DNA of 64,000 nucleotides, taken from the NCBI RefSeq assembly GCF_001984195.1, contig NZ_MTQN01000011.1:1240001-1304000 (forward strand), given 5' to 3'. A program made the translations under genes and the position numbers. Position 1 is the first letter of the stretch. The number at the start of each line of letters is the position of its first letter. Shown piece by piece: positions 53,593-62,745 of this stretch. The DNA is from Kribbella sp. ALI-6-A (GTDB taxonomy: Bacteria > Actinomycetota > Actinomycetes > Propionibacteriales > Kribbellaceae). The notes below the pieces were generated by a model, which was not told the DNA's origin, did no database searches, and worked only from the letters and a program-made list of their open reading frames with translations.

Positions 53593-54627
53593 TTAGACGA
53601 ACTCGGGGCGGCCGGACGCGTCGTTGCCGTCGCGCCAGACCGGCTGCGGCGGCGGAACCGTGGCCAGGATCCGCTCGATCACCGCGCGGGCGTCGATGTT
53701 GTCCGCGATCGCGTCGAAGGTCAGGCCGAGACGGTGGCCCATCACGTCCAGCGCGACGGTCTGCACGTCGCTCGGCAGCAGGTAGTCGCGGCCGTGGATC
53801 AGTGCCAGGGCGCGACCGGCCGAGATCAGGCCGAGCGTCGCCCGCGGGCTGACGCCGAGCTCGATGATCGGCTCCAGGTCGGGCAGGTGGAAGTCGGTCG
53901 GCGTCCGGGTCGCCATCACCAGGCGGACGGCGTACTCGGCGACCAGGTTGTGCACGAAGACCTGCTCGGCCGAGCGCTGCAGCTCCATGATCGTCTCCGG
54001 CTGCAGCACCTGCCGCGGCTGCGGCGGGTCGACGCTCATCCGGCGCAGGATCTCGAACTCCTCGTGCCCGCGCGGGTGCGGCACGTCGATCTTGACCAGG
54101 AAGCGGTCGCGCTGCGCCTCGGGCAGCGGGTAGACGCCCTCGGACTCGATCGGGTTCTGGGTGGCGATCACGATGAACGGCTTGGGCATCGGGAAGGTCT
54201 GGCCGCCGATCGACACCTGCCGCTCGGCCATCAGCTCCAGCATCGCCGACTGCACCTTGGCCGGCGCCCGGTTCACCTCGTCGGCGAGCACGAAGTTCAC
54301 GAACGTCGGGCCCAGCTCGATGTCGAAGGTCTCCCGGGTCTGCCGGTAGATCCGGGTGCCGACGATGTCGGAAGGGACCAGGTCCGGAGTGAACTGGATC
54401 CGCGCGAACGACCCGCCGACCACCGACGCGAAGGTCCGCACCGCGAGCGTCTTGGCCACGCCCGGAACGCCTTCGAGCAGGCAGTGCCCCTTGGCCAGCA
54501 GCGAGACCATCAGCGTCTCGACCATGTGCTCCTGGCCGACGATCACGCGTTTGACCTCGGTGATCGCCTCGCCGACCAGACGAGACTGCTGGGCCACTGA
54601 CCCCGCCGGGACGGTGGTTTCGGTCAT
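53593..54627 (-). CDS. MoxR family AAA+ ATPase
   Basis: The 344-residue chaperone-like ATPase has Walker A GVPGVAKT, Walker B VLADEVNR, sensor 1 IATQNPIE and an arginine-finger region EAQRDRF. MoxR ATPases work with VWA proteins to mature protein complexes. ATG 54627 follows AAGGA at about 6 bases; an in-frame start at 54678 lacks one. It heads the operon with the DUF58 and BatA-like genes. Confidence 0.94.
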   Translation of the reverse strand: MTETTVPAGSVAQQSRLVGEAITEVKRVIVGQEHMVETLMVSLLAKGHCLLEGVPGVAKTLAVRTFASVVGGSFARIQFTPDLVPSDIVGTRIYRQTRETFDIELGPTFVNFVLADEVNRAPAKVQSAMLELMAERQVSIGGQTFPMPKPFIVIATQNPIESEGVYPLPEAQRDRFLVKIDVPHPRGHEEFEILRRMSVDPPQPRQVLQPETIMELQRSAEQVFVHNLVAEYAVRLVMATRTPTDFHLPDLEPIIELGVSPRATLGLISAGRALALIHGRDYLLPSDVQTVALDVMGHRLGLTFDAIADNIDARAVIERILATVPPPQPVWRDGNDASGRPEFV

Positions 54628-54803
54628 GCCTGTCCTTCCGGGGCCCACGCGGGCCTGGTGCTCGGGAACTCCGGTCATTCCATCAGATCCCCGGGCTCAG
54701 CCACACCACGCCCCACCCGGGCCAGTCTCCATCCTCCCCGCCGACTCAAATCCGCACTCCTCGTCGTCGGTGCGCCGGCCTCGGCCCGGCTGCCGTCCAG
54801 GCA

Positions 54804-54912
54804 GCGCCGACCTGCACCACCGACCAACCAGCGGATGCCGTCACCGCCTGAGCGTGGTCAGGCTAAGGCGGCACCGCGGCGGCGGCGGTTGGTCGGTGGT
54901 GCAGGTCGGCGC
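54804..54912. repeat. Perfect 26-bp inverted repeat in the moxR divergent region
   Basis: Arms 54804-54829 and 54887-54912 are exact inverse copies, starting GCGCCGACCTGCACCACC. The 57-base middle has its own hairpin, GCCTGA-N6-TCAGGC (about 54846-54863). No target-site duplication or transposase is seen. The rest of the 345-base gap (54628-54972) shows no gene. Confidence 0.9.
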
Positions 54913-54972
54913 GGGCGTGAGCGCGTCGGGGTGGGCGACAGCGTTACCGCCGATGTGGTGGGATTGGTGTTG

Positions 54973-55833
54973 ATGACCGCGACCCAATCGCCGACGACCA
55001 CCGCGCCGCCGGACGCTCCCGAGGTGAGCGCGCCGGCGCGCACGCTGCCGGACGCGTTGCCGCTGCTGCCGGAGGACCCGCCGCGGGTCGGCGAGTTCTG
55101 GCTGCGCGGGCGGCTCGGGGCGAACGCGGCCGGCTACCTCTACTCCGCGGCGGACGAGAACGGCCGCGGCGCCGTCGTGGCGATGATGACCGAGGGGTCG
55201 GCCGACGACGCGGCCGCGCGGGACCGGTTCGTCCGGGCGGTCGACGCGCTGCCCGGGGACGCCGTACTCGCGCACAACGACGCGGACGACGACGATCTCG
55301 CGCTGTGGGTCGCGCTGGGCCCGGTGCGTGAGGACGACGGTTCGAGCTCGGCGGCCGACGAGCGACTGATCGCCGAACGCCGCGGCGAGGACGTGCTGTC
55401 CGCCGTACTGATGGACCGGATTCCGCAGCTCGGCCGGGTCCGTGGGCCGGACTTCCGGCACTACTGGGAGGGGCGTCGGCGCCCGGGGTTGTTCAGGATC
55501 TGGCCGCTGCCGTGGCCGACGGCATTGCGTCCGGCGTCCCGGCTCGCGCTCATCCTGTCGCTGCTCGCGATGGCGCTGATCATGGCGCTCGCCGTACTGA
55601 TCGCGTGGCTGCTGTTCCGCAACGCGCCCGAGGTCGATCCCGGGCCGGTGATTCCGGATCCGAGCGGTACCGCGACGGTGACGGTCACGCCGACCACGCC
55701 GCCGCCGGGTACGACCAGCCCGACCACTGGACCCAGCCCGGGGACGCCGACCAGTACTGTCACTCGCCCGGGCACGCCTGGTACCAGCCCGAACTCGCCT
55801 GGTACGCCGGACGACCCTGCCGACCGGTTCTAG
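54973..55833 (+). CDS. Membrane protein with eroded kinase-like N-lobe and Thr/Pro tail
   Basis: The 286-residue protein starts with an acidic 35-residue region. Then comes about 80 residues resembling the N-lobe of actinobacterial Ser/Thr kinases: RVGEFWLRGRLGANAAGYLY aligns with the glycine loop and GAVVAMMTEG with the VAVK strand, with Met where the ATP-binding Lys should be. The C-lobe with the HRD and DFG motifs is missing. A single membrane span lies at about 192-217, followed by a Pro/Thr/Gly-rich outer tail. The ATG at 54973 is my choice; no clear ribosome site decides it. Kinase ancestry is inference from pattern. Confidence 0.72.
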   Translation: MTATQSPTTTAPPDAPEVSAPARTLPDALPLLPEDPPRVGEFWLRGRLGANAAGYLYSAADENGRGAVVAMMTEGSADDAAARDRFVRAVDALPGDAVLAHNDADDDDLALWVALGPVREDDGSSSAADERLIAERRGEDVLSAVLMDRIPQLGRVRGPDFRHYWEGRRRPGLFRIWPLPWPTALRPASRLALILSLLAMALIMALAVLIAWLLFRNAPEVDPGPVIPDPSGTATVTVTPTTPPPGTTSPTTGPSPGTPTSTVTRPGTPGTSPNSPGTPDDPADRF

Positions 55834-55851
55834 CTGAGCTGTCCGTCTTGG

Positions 55852-56112
55852 TCAGCTGGTCGTGCTCGCCATCCGCCGGCTTTTCAGCAGCGCGATGAGC
55901 CCGACCAAGCTGACCAGCGCCCATGTCCCCTCGAGCAGCAGGAACCCCCACGATCGCTCGACCCCGGCAATCACGGCAAGAACAGCCGAACCGATCAGGT
56001 TGAGCAACTGATACCGGAGCGTCTTCTGCTCCAAGCGCCCGGCCTGGGACGCGGCGAAGGCGATCAGAATCGTGATCGCACCGGCGATTTCGAGAACGTC
56101 GACAGCATGCAT
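55852..56112 (-). CDS. CBU_0592-like small membrane protein
   Basis: The 86-residue protein has three hydrophobic segments (about 5-22, 35-50 and 55-76) and the pattern AFAASQAGRL, YQLLNLIGSAVLAV and LLEGTWALVSLVGLIALL that matches the CBU_0592 family. Function is unknown. It meets the kinase-like gene tail to tail. Confidence 0.82.
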   Translation of the reverse strand: MHAVDVLEIAGAITILIAFAASQAGRLEQKTLRYQLLNLIGSAVLAVIAGVERSWGFLLLEGTWALVSLVGLIALLKSRRMASTTS

Positions 56113-56212
56113 GACCTCTGCCCCTCCCGGGGCTGGCGTCGTCTTTGCGTCGGCCGGGTACGGCGCCGTCTCGTCCGGGGGCCCGCGGTCACGGACCCGC
56201 GCACCACCCTAC

Positions 56213-58483
56213 TCACAGCGAGTCCTTGATCGCCGTTGCCTTCGTCACCAGCTGCTGCGCGGCTGCCGCCGGGACGAGCTTCTTCGCGGCGAGTACCTTC
56301 ACCTCGATCACGAACGCCGTCAGCAACGTCTTCGCGGCCGGATTCTGGTTCTTCTGCACCGCCGCCCTGGCCAGCTCCAGCTTGAGCACCAGGCTGGCTT
56401 CCAGCCCGGCCTGCAGGTGCAGCCCCTTCACCTCGGCGATCAGCGCCTTCAACGCCGCATCCGGAGTGACCGCCACCGTCTCGGCGATCTCCACCGCGCC
56501 CGGCTCACAGTTCGCTCCGGTCGGCCGGAACGCCATCCGCTGGTCGGATTCCTCGCCGCAGCTCGCGGCCGGAACCCGCCCGCCGAGCGGACTCGTCGCC
56601 GCCGGCACCCGAACCCGCGAGAACCCGCCGCCCGCCAGCCCCGCGAGCTGCGGATCCGCCGCCGTCACCAGGTCGGACGCGGCACTGCCGCAGGTGGCGT
56701 CCCGCCGTACCGAGAAACCGAGGGACGTCCCGGCGAACGCTCCGCCGATCCCCGCACACGAGACCCCGACCTTCGGCAGCACGATCGCGCTCCGGTCGGT
56801 CTTCACCTGAGCAGCCGGTACGGCGGCGATGTGCGCGCCGGTCGTCGCTTGGTCGTCCGCCATCGTCACGTAGGTCAGCGTGGTCGCCGCGCCGTTCGTC
56901 ACGGCGAGCCCTCCGCCGGTCGTGGCGGTGTTGCCGCTGAACGTGCTGTTGAGGAAGTTCGCCGCGACGGCGGCCAGCCGCACTCCGCCGCCGGTCCCGG
57001 TCGCCACATTGTCGGCGAACGTGACCCGGTTGGCGCCGAGATTCTCGGTGGCGACGTCCAGACCGGCGCCGTTGGCCGCTTTGTTGTTGTCGACGGCCAT
57101 GTCGTCGAGCGTCACCGAGTAGCTGTTGACCACCTTCGCTCCACCGCCGTTGCCGCCGGCGGTGTTGTTGCTCAGCCCGGTCCGGTCGACGTACAGCGCG
57201 GCGATCTCCTTCGCGTAGATCGCGCCGCCGTCACCGGTCGCGGAGTTGTTGGTGAGCGGAGTCTCGTCGAAGGTCATGTCGAACGGCCCGGTGGCGTCGA
57301 CCGATCCGGCCGCACCGCCGTGACCACCGGTCGTGCTGTTGCCGGCCAGGCTGCCCTTGTACATCTGAACGCGGCCGAACCCGAGCCAGATGCCGCCGCC
57401 ACCGCCGACCGACTGGTTGTTGTCGACGAACACCCGGTCGAGCGCGACGCTCGGGCTGCTGCCATCGTCCTCGATCAGGACGGGCGTCAGCGAGATCCCG
57501 CCGCCTGGCTGGGTGCTCTTGTTGCCGGTGACGCTGGACAGGATCGCGCTGACGCCGAGCGAGCCGTTGCCGCGCTTGGACGCGGTGAACGAGATGCCGC
57601 CGCGCGCGTCGGCCGCGGTCAGGCCGTTGTCCGCGACGCTGGTCGAGTACATGCTGAGGTGCCCGCAGTTGCTGCACAGGATGCCGGCCCGGCCGTTGTT
57701 CCGGATCGAGGTGTTGTTGACGGTCATCGTGTTCGCGGCGAATCCCTGGCCGGTGTTGGTGATGCCGGTGCGGGTGTTGTTCTCGATCGTCGCGCTCTCG
57801 ATCAGGACGGGGTAGCCGTCGACGAGCGAGAGGCCGGAGCCATTGTTGTTCGCGATGCTCGTGCCGTTGATCGACAGCGAGCAGTTGTCGCAGCTGACCA
57901 CGCTGCCGGTGTTGTGGTGCAGGCTTCCGCCGTCCAGTTCCATCCGGTACGGCGTGGTGCCGTGATCGAAGCTGCTCCAGACCACGCTGCCGCCGGGCGA
58001 CAAGACGTTGCGGACCTCGACGTTGCTGAGCCGCAGTTCGCTGTCGGAGCGGATCGCCGCGCCTTCGAGGCCGGTGTTGGTGGTGTTCGGGCCGCCGTCG
58101 ATCGCGAGGTCCTCGAGTTCGAGTCGGCCGTCGTGGCTGGTGCTGTTGACGATGCGGGTCGCGTCGCAGGTCTGCTCGATCGTCGCGTTGTTGCCTTGGA
58201 CAACTAGCTCGTGGGTGTCCGCGTGGGTGAGGGGGCCGGTGCAGATCGACAGCGCGTAGGTCAGGCCGGCGCCGAGCGTGATGACGTCGTCGGCGCCGTT
58301 GCCGGACGCGGTGGTGAAGGCTTCGCGCAAGGAGGTCTGGCCGTCACCGCCGTTGACCACGTCGGCGGTTGTGGTGACCGTGATGGTGGCGGCTGTGGCC
58401 GGTGCTGACGTGACGACGAGACTCGCGCCGAGCAGTCCGGCCAGCGCGGCGGCGCGCAGGCAGGACGCAGTGATTCTGGACAA
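56213..58483 (-). CDS. Secreted parallel beta-helix protein with CSLREA and FIMAH-like domains
   Basis: The 756-residue protein has a Sec signal (hydrophobic ALAGLLGASLVV, cut near SAPATAA). Residues 35-65 form a CSLREA-type repeat start (VNGGDGQTSLREAF). A right-handed beta-helix follows with many Asn-rich turns (NNTRTGITNTG, NNSATGDGGAIYA). The last 80 residues (ALIAEVKGLHLQAGLEASL to the end) look like a FIMAH domain. Such proteins bind or cut surface polysaccharide, but no catalytic residues are evident. I chose the TTG at 58483, 5 bases after a run of six G; an alternative start lies at 58573. Confidence 0.85.
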   Translation of the reverse strand: MSRITASCLRAAALAGLLGASLVVTSAPATAATITVTTTADVVNGGDGQTSLREAFTTASGNGADDVITLGAGLTYALSICTGPLTHADTHELVVQGNNATIEQTCDATRIVNSTSHDGRLELEDLAIDGGPNTTNTGLEGAAIRSDSELRLSNVEVRNVLSPGGSVVWSSFDHGTTPYRMELDGGSLHHNTGSVVSCDNCSLSINGTSIANNNGSGLSLVDGYPVLIESATIENNTRTGITNTGQGFAANTMTVNNTSIRNNGRAGILCSNCGHLSMYSTSVADNGLTAADARGGISFTASKRGNGSLGVSAILSSVTGNKSTQPGGGISLTPVLIEDDGSSPSVALDRVFVDNNQSVGGGGGIWLGFGRVQMYKGSLAGNSTTGGHGGAAGSVDATGPFDMTFDETPLTNNSATGDGGAIYAKEIAALYVDRTGLSNNTAGGNGGGAKVVNSYSVTLDDMAVDNNKAANGAGLDVATENLGANRVTFADNVATGTGGGVRLAAVAANFLNSTFSGNTATTGGGLAVTNGAATTLTYVTMADDQATTGAHIAAVPAAQVKTDRSAIVLPKVGVSCAGIGGAFAGTSLGFSVRRDATCGSAASDLVTAADPQLAGLAGGGFSRVRVPAATSPLGGRVPAASCGEESDQRMAFRPTGANCEPGAVEIAETVAVTPDAALKALIAEVKGLHLQAGLEASLVLKLELARAAVQKNQNPAAKTLLTAFVIEVKVLAAKKLVPAAAAQQLVTKATAIKDSL

Positions 58484-58584
58484 GACATCCCCCCACAGGA
58501 ATCGGAGCGACCAGAATCGCGGAGCGCTTTGGCGCTGACAAGGGTTCGTGGGCGGTTCTGCCCGGACGGACATCTTGTGGCCAG

Positions 58585-58695
58585 GGGTTGTTCAGATTGC
58601 CCGGGTTGTTCAGTTGCCAGCGGGGCTTCGCGTTGCCGGGGTGGGTTGTTCAGTTGCCAGCGGATGCTTCACGTTACCGGGACGGGTTCTTCAGC
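58585..58695. repeat. 40-bp tandem repeat ending in the aldo/keto reductase stop
   Basis: GGGTTGTTCAG begins at 58585, 58603 and 58643, with a variant at 58684. The copies from 58603 and 58643 share the 20 bases GGGTTGTTCAGTTGCCAGCG and then similar sequence. The last copy contains the stop codon of the aldo/keto reductase gene. Confidence 0.8.
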
Positions 58696-59563
58696 CGTCC
58701 AGAAGTCGCGCCAGCTCGGGATCGCGCCAGAACCGTTCCGGCACCGGTTGCCGGACGAGCGCCGCGTCGGCCCGGATCTCCGCCGGACTGGCAGCCCCGA
58801 TCAGCACCGAGGCCACCGCGGGATGCCTACCAGGAAAGGCCAACGCCGCCTGCGGCAGCGATACGCCGTACCGTTCGCACACCGCGGAGATCCGCCGAGC
58901 CATGATGGTTTTCGGCTCAGTCGTCTGCTTGGACTGGTCCATCAGCAACACCTCCGGAGTCAGCACCCCGGAAACGATCGCCGCCACTCCCCTTGCCTGG
59001 CAGCGATCCAGCAGCGGCGTACCCGCGCGGTCCAGCAACGAATACCGGCCCGCCAACAGCACCGCATCCACCTGGAAGTCCCGAACGACCCGATCGAGCT
59101 CCTCCCAGTCCTGCCCCGCCACCCCGATCCCGCCAACCACTCCACGTCCCCGAAGCTCATCCAGTACGCCGTACGCGTCGCCGATCGCCCGCCCACCGGG
59201 ATCCTGCAGGAACATCAAGTCGACCGACGCGACTCCGAGCCGCTCGAGACTGCCCTCCACCGACTCACGCACCCGGTCAGCCGCCAGTCCCGCGTCCACT
59301 TTCGACGACACCATGAACCCGGCCCGCGGATGTCCCGCCAGCACCACGCCCATCCGGCGCTCCCCCAGCCCGTCCCCGTACGCCGGCGAACTGTCGAAGA
59401 ACCGGATCCCCGCCGTATAGGCCGCCTCGACCGTGGCGGTCGCCAGAGCCTCTCCCGCGGCGTTCGCCGGCAGCTCCCCCAACGAAGCCCCACCCAACCC
59501 GAACCGCGGAGGACGGAACCGCGTCACGGCACGCGAAGCAAGTACACGGCTGGGAGCGGTCAT
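58691..59563 (-). CDS. Aldo/keto reductase (L-fucose/galactose dehydrogenase-like)
   Basis: The 290-residue barrel enzyme uses NAD(P)H. It shows the family features RFFDSSPAYGDGLGERRMG (catalytic Asp and Tyr), the Lys in VSSKVDAG, and VDLMFLQDPGG, where the usual His is replaced. It is closest to the D-threo-aldose/L-fucose dehydrogenase group, which would fit the fucosidase in this window, but this is inference. ATG 59563 follows GGGAGG. Confidence 0.87.
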   Translation of the reverse strand: MTAPSRVLASRAVTRFRPPRFGLGGASLGELPANAAGEALATATVEAAYTAGIRFFDSSPAYGDGLGERRMGVVLAGHPRAGFMVSSKVDAGLAADRVRESVEGSLERLGVASVDLMFLQDPGGRAIGDAYGVLDELRGRGVVGGIGVAGQDWEELDRVVRDFQVDAVLLAGRYSLLDRAGTPLLDRCQARGVAAIVSGVLTPEVLLMDQSKQTTEPKTIMARRISAVCERYGVSLPQAALAFPGRHPAVASVLIGAASPAEIRADAALVRQPVPERFWRDPELARLLDG

Positions 59564-59619
59564 CGGCCACACCTCCCTGGTCGGCACTACCAGCATCGGC
59601 CTTCCCAGAGAACTTCGCA

Positions 59620-60175
59620 CCTCGAACACCGCGCGTACCCGGCGACTTCGTTTCCCGGACCGGGCTCGTACGCGGGGGACTTCACACGTTGGCACCGCGC
59701 TCGTACGCGGGGACGTCGCACCTCTGCAGCGCGCTCGCACGCGGCGACTCCCCCCAGCGAGCCCGCAGGCGCGCACTTCACAACCTCGACCACCCGTGCA
59801 CGGCCAACCGTGCGCACTCCGCACCTCGCCGCAGACGTGCAGCAACTTTGCCCGCCCGGCGCGTACACGCGGAACTCGGCAAGCCCCGACCACAGGCGCA
59901 CGCGAGCAATCCCACACTCCGCACCACGCGCGTCCTCCGGCGACCTGACACCCCGCAACCCGCGCGCACTCCGGCAACCCACGCCCTGCACCACGCGCGC
60001 ACTCCGGCAACTCCACACCCGGCACCAAGCGCGCACGCGCCCAACCCACACCACCCGCGCACTCGGGCAACCCCACGCTCGGCACCACGCGCGCACACGC
60101 CCACCCCCCCACCACGCGCGCACACGAGCACCCCCGCACCCCGGACCCCGCGTGCCCGCGGGGTCCGAGGGCGAC
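59620..60175. repeat. Degenerate GC-rich repeat tract without a gene
   Basis: The 614-base gap between the aldo/keto reductase start and the GH2 stop holds no convincing gene. Its left part repeats CTCGTACGCGGGGAC-like units about 34-35 bases apart (near 59660-59760). Its right part repeats CACCACGCGCGCAC-like units with C-rich spacers (near 59985-60140). Copies are diverged. Confidence 0.65.
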
Positions 60176-60177
60176 GA

Positions 60178-62658
60178 TCAGCGACCGGAGTCGTACAGCG
60201 CCTTCACCTCCGTCGCATCCAGAGCCCGGTCGAACAGGTGAACCTGATCGACCACCCCGTCGAGGTAATCCACCGGATTACCCCCGAACTTCCCGCGCCC
60301 GATCACCGTGTGACCGGTCGAACTGGAGTCCAGGCTGCAAGCCGCCTTCGTGGCGACCAGCGCACCATCCACGTACAACCGCAACTCCCCCTTCGCAGCA
60401 TCCCGTACGCCGGTCAGGTGATACCACTGACCGGGATTCGGCTTCGTCGGCGCCAGCGCGCGCTGGCCCGGGAAGCTCATCGCGAACCTCTGGTCCTGAC
60501 CGGAGTACTGCAGGAAGAACGCGCTGTCCCGCTCACCGTCCTGGCTCACCACGGTCTGGAACGCACCATCGGCCTTGTTGAGCTTCACCCACGCCGTGGC
60601 GGTGTAGTTGCCGCTGGTGTCCAGCAGTTGCGCGCCGGTGTCGACGAACTGGCCCGCGCCGGTCGTCGCAACGCCCTGCCCGTTCTTGCCCGGAGCAAAG
60701 ATCGCACCCCCGACCAGCGTCGCGTCGTTCGTCCCGACGGCATCCTCCCCGGTCCCGTCCAGCGGGTAGAAGTGGATCCCGTCGGCTCCCGGCGTACCGG
60801 GCGGTGGGTTCGGTCCACCCGTGCCGGTCCCGTCCGCGCCGGCGATGATCTGCTCGTTCACCGCCCGGACCTGCGCGAAGTCCATCTTCGGCACCTGCCG
60901 GTCGTAGGTGAAGAAGCCGTTCAGCTCACCCTCGACGTCGGTGATCTGGGTGTACACCGAACCACTGATCCCACAGGTGTTCGCCGACCTGAGCACATCG
61001 CGCTGGTTCTCCACGTACCGCCGGGTGAGCGTCGCCGAGTCCGGCGTCATCTCGTACGCGAACCCGTCGCCGAACCACATGTGCTCCGGCGTCTTCAACC
61101 CGAACCCACCGTGCTCCCCGTCGACCGCGACCCGATCACCGGACGGCGCGGGCGTCGCCGGCCCCAGGTACGCGTGATGGTCGATCATGTCGCCGCGCCC
61201 GGAATCGCCCAGGGAGTCGCAGCAGTTCATCCCGCTGTGCGCGTTGACCAGCCGGGACGGGTCCTGCGCCTTGACGCTGTCGGCGATGCGCCCGGTCTCG
61301 GCCAGGTCCCACTCACCCCAGCCCTCGTTGAACGGCACCCAGGTGGTGATCGAGGTGAAGCTCTTGTGCTCCTCGATCATCTCGTGCAGCTCCGCCTTGT
61401 ACTGCGCCTGCCAGGCCGGCGGGATCGGATCGGTCTTCGACGACGGCATGTCCTGCCAGACCATCAGCCCGAGCTTGTCGGCCCAGTAGTACCAGCGGTC
61501 CGGCTCCACCTTGATGTGCTTGCGCACCGTGTTGAACCCGAGCTCCTTGTGCTGTTCGAGGTCGAACCGCAGCGCCTCGTCGGTCGGCGCGGTGTTCAGC
61601 CCGTCCGGCCAGAATCCCTGGTCGAGCGTCGAGAGGTTGAACAGGATCTTCCCGTTCAGCGCCAGCCGAAGCTTGCCGTCGGCCCCCTTCAGCTTGCCGA
61701 CCGACCGCAGACCCGAGTACGAACCGACCCGGTCGACGACCTTGCCGCGATCGATCAGCTTGACGTCGAGCGTGTAGAGGAACGGGTGGTCGGGCGACCA
61801 CAACTTCGGGTTCGGGATCGCCAGCCGGAGTTCCGATCCGGCCTTGCCACGTTGCGTGCGGACCTTGCGGCGTCCGTCGTACACGCTGACCTCGACCTCG
61901 AGACCCGCCGGCCCGGTCGTGTCCGCGACGAGCCGCAGCGCGCCACCCGGTACGTCGGGCGTCAGCTGCAGCCGCTCGATCGAGGACCGGCCCACGGGCT
62001 CCATCCAGACGGTCCGCCAGATCCCGGAGCTGCCTTGGTAGAAGATGCCGCGGTCGCCGACCTCGCGCTGCTTGCCGATCGGCTGGAAGGTCTCGTCGGT
62101 GAGGTCCTCGGCCCAGACGATCACCTCCTGCGGACCGGTCCGGTGCAACGCGGTGGTCACGTCGACCGAGAACCCGTCGTACCCGCCGCGATGGGTGGCG
62201 ACCTGGCGGCCGTTGACCCAGACCTTCGCGTCGTAGTCGACCGCGCCGAAGTGCAGGAGCAGGCGTTGACCCGACCAGCTCTTCGGTACGGTGAACGTCC
62301 GGCGGTACCACATCCGGTCCTCGTGCCGTTGGATGCCGGACAGGGCCGACTCGATCGGATAGGGCACCAGGACCTTCTCGGCCAGCGACCGACCGAACGG
62401 CGGCGCCTCGCCCGGAGTAGCGGCGGCGAACTCCCACAGGCCGTTGAGGTTCTGCCAGCGGTCGCGGGTCAGCTGCGGTCGCGGGTACTCCGGGAGCGCG
62501 TTGGTGGGTGAGACGTCGTCGGTCCAGGGTGTGCTGAGTGGTGGCGTCCCGACCTGCCACGCAGCAGCATCCGGTGGTGGCGCTGCTTGGGAACTCGGGA
62601 CGATGAGTGCGGTCGCGGCCAGGAGTCCGGCCGCGACCGCGGCGAGGCGTGACTTCAT
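60178..62658 (-). CDS. Secreted GH2 glycosidase with C-terminal LamG domain
   Basis: The 826-residue protein has a Sec signal (LAAVAAGLLAATALIVPS, cut near SQAAPPP). A GH2 sugar-binding jelly roll follows (residues 50-220), then an immunoglobulin-like region and a barrel. The likely acid/base Glu lies in WVPFNEGWGEWD; the nucleophile is probably the Glu in VDGEHGGFG. The last 200 residues form a LamG/concanavalin-like domain ending FDRALDATEVKALYDSG, likely for glycan binding. The substrate could be a beta-galactoside, mannoside or glucuronide. ATG 62658 follows AAGGA. A LacI-type operator lies upstream. Confidence 0.9.
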   Translation of the reverse strand: MKSRLAAVAAGLLAATALIVPSSQAAPPPDAAAWQVGTPPLSTPWTDDVSPTNALPEYPRPQLTRDRWQNLNGLWEFAAATPGEAPPFGRSLAEKVLVPYPIESALSGIQRHEDRMWYRRTFTVPKSWSGQRLLLHFGAVDYDAKVWVNGRQVATHRGGYDGFSVDVTTALHRTGPQEVIVWAEDLTDETFQPIGKQREVGDRGIFYQGSSGIWRTVWMEPVGRSSIERLQLTPDVPGGALRLVADTTGPAGLEVEVSVYDGRRKVRTQRGKAGSELRLAIPNPKLWSPDHPFLYTLDVKLIDRGKVVDRVGSYSGLRSVGKLKGADGKLRLALNGKILFNLSTLDQGFWPDGLNTAPTDEALRFDLEQHKELGFNTVRKHIKVEPDRWYYWADKLGLMVWQDMPSSKTDPIPPAWQAQYKAELHEMIEEHKSFTSITTWVPFNEGWGEWDLAETGRIADSVKAQDPSRLVNAHSGMNCCDSLGDSGRGDMIDHHAYLGPATPAPSGDRVAVDGEHGGFGLKTPEHMWFGDGFAYEMTPDSATLTRRYVENQRDVLRSANTCGISGSVYTQITDVEGELNGFFTYDRQVPKMDFAQVRAVNEQIIAGADGTGTGGPNPPPGTPGADGIHFYPLDGTGEDAVGTNDATLVGGAIFAPGKNGQGVATTGAGQFVDTGAQLLDTSGNYTATAWVKLNKADGAFQTVVSQDGERDSAFFLQYSGQDQRFAMSFPGQRALAPTKPNPGQWYHLTGVRDAAKGELRLYVDGALVATKAACSLDSSSTGHTVIGRGKFGGNPVDYLDGVVDQVHLFDRALDATEVKALYDSGR

Positions 62659-62696
62659 ACTGCTTTTCCTTCCGGGGCGGGGAAAGGACAGCACCA

Positions 62697-62710
62697 TGGG
62701 AACGCTCTCA
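62697..62710. promoter_or_regulatory. Possible LacI-family operator TGGGAACGCTCTCA
   Basis: This 14-mer differs at two positions from the CebR-type consensus TGGGAGCGCTCCCA known in actinobacteria. It lies 39 bases upstream of the GH2 start, between it and the lactonase stop, where a repressor would block the GH2 gene. Confidence 0.5.
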
Positions 62711-62745
62711 CGACAAATTTGCAAGGGCTCGCGCATGATCGAACA

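Noticed and set aside
54804..54912. Insertion sequence ends
   Set aside because: The interval between the arms is 57 bases, there is no transposase and no flanking duplication.
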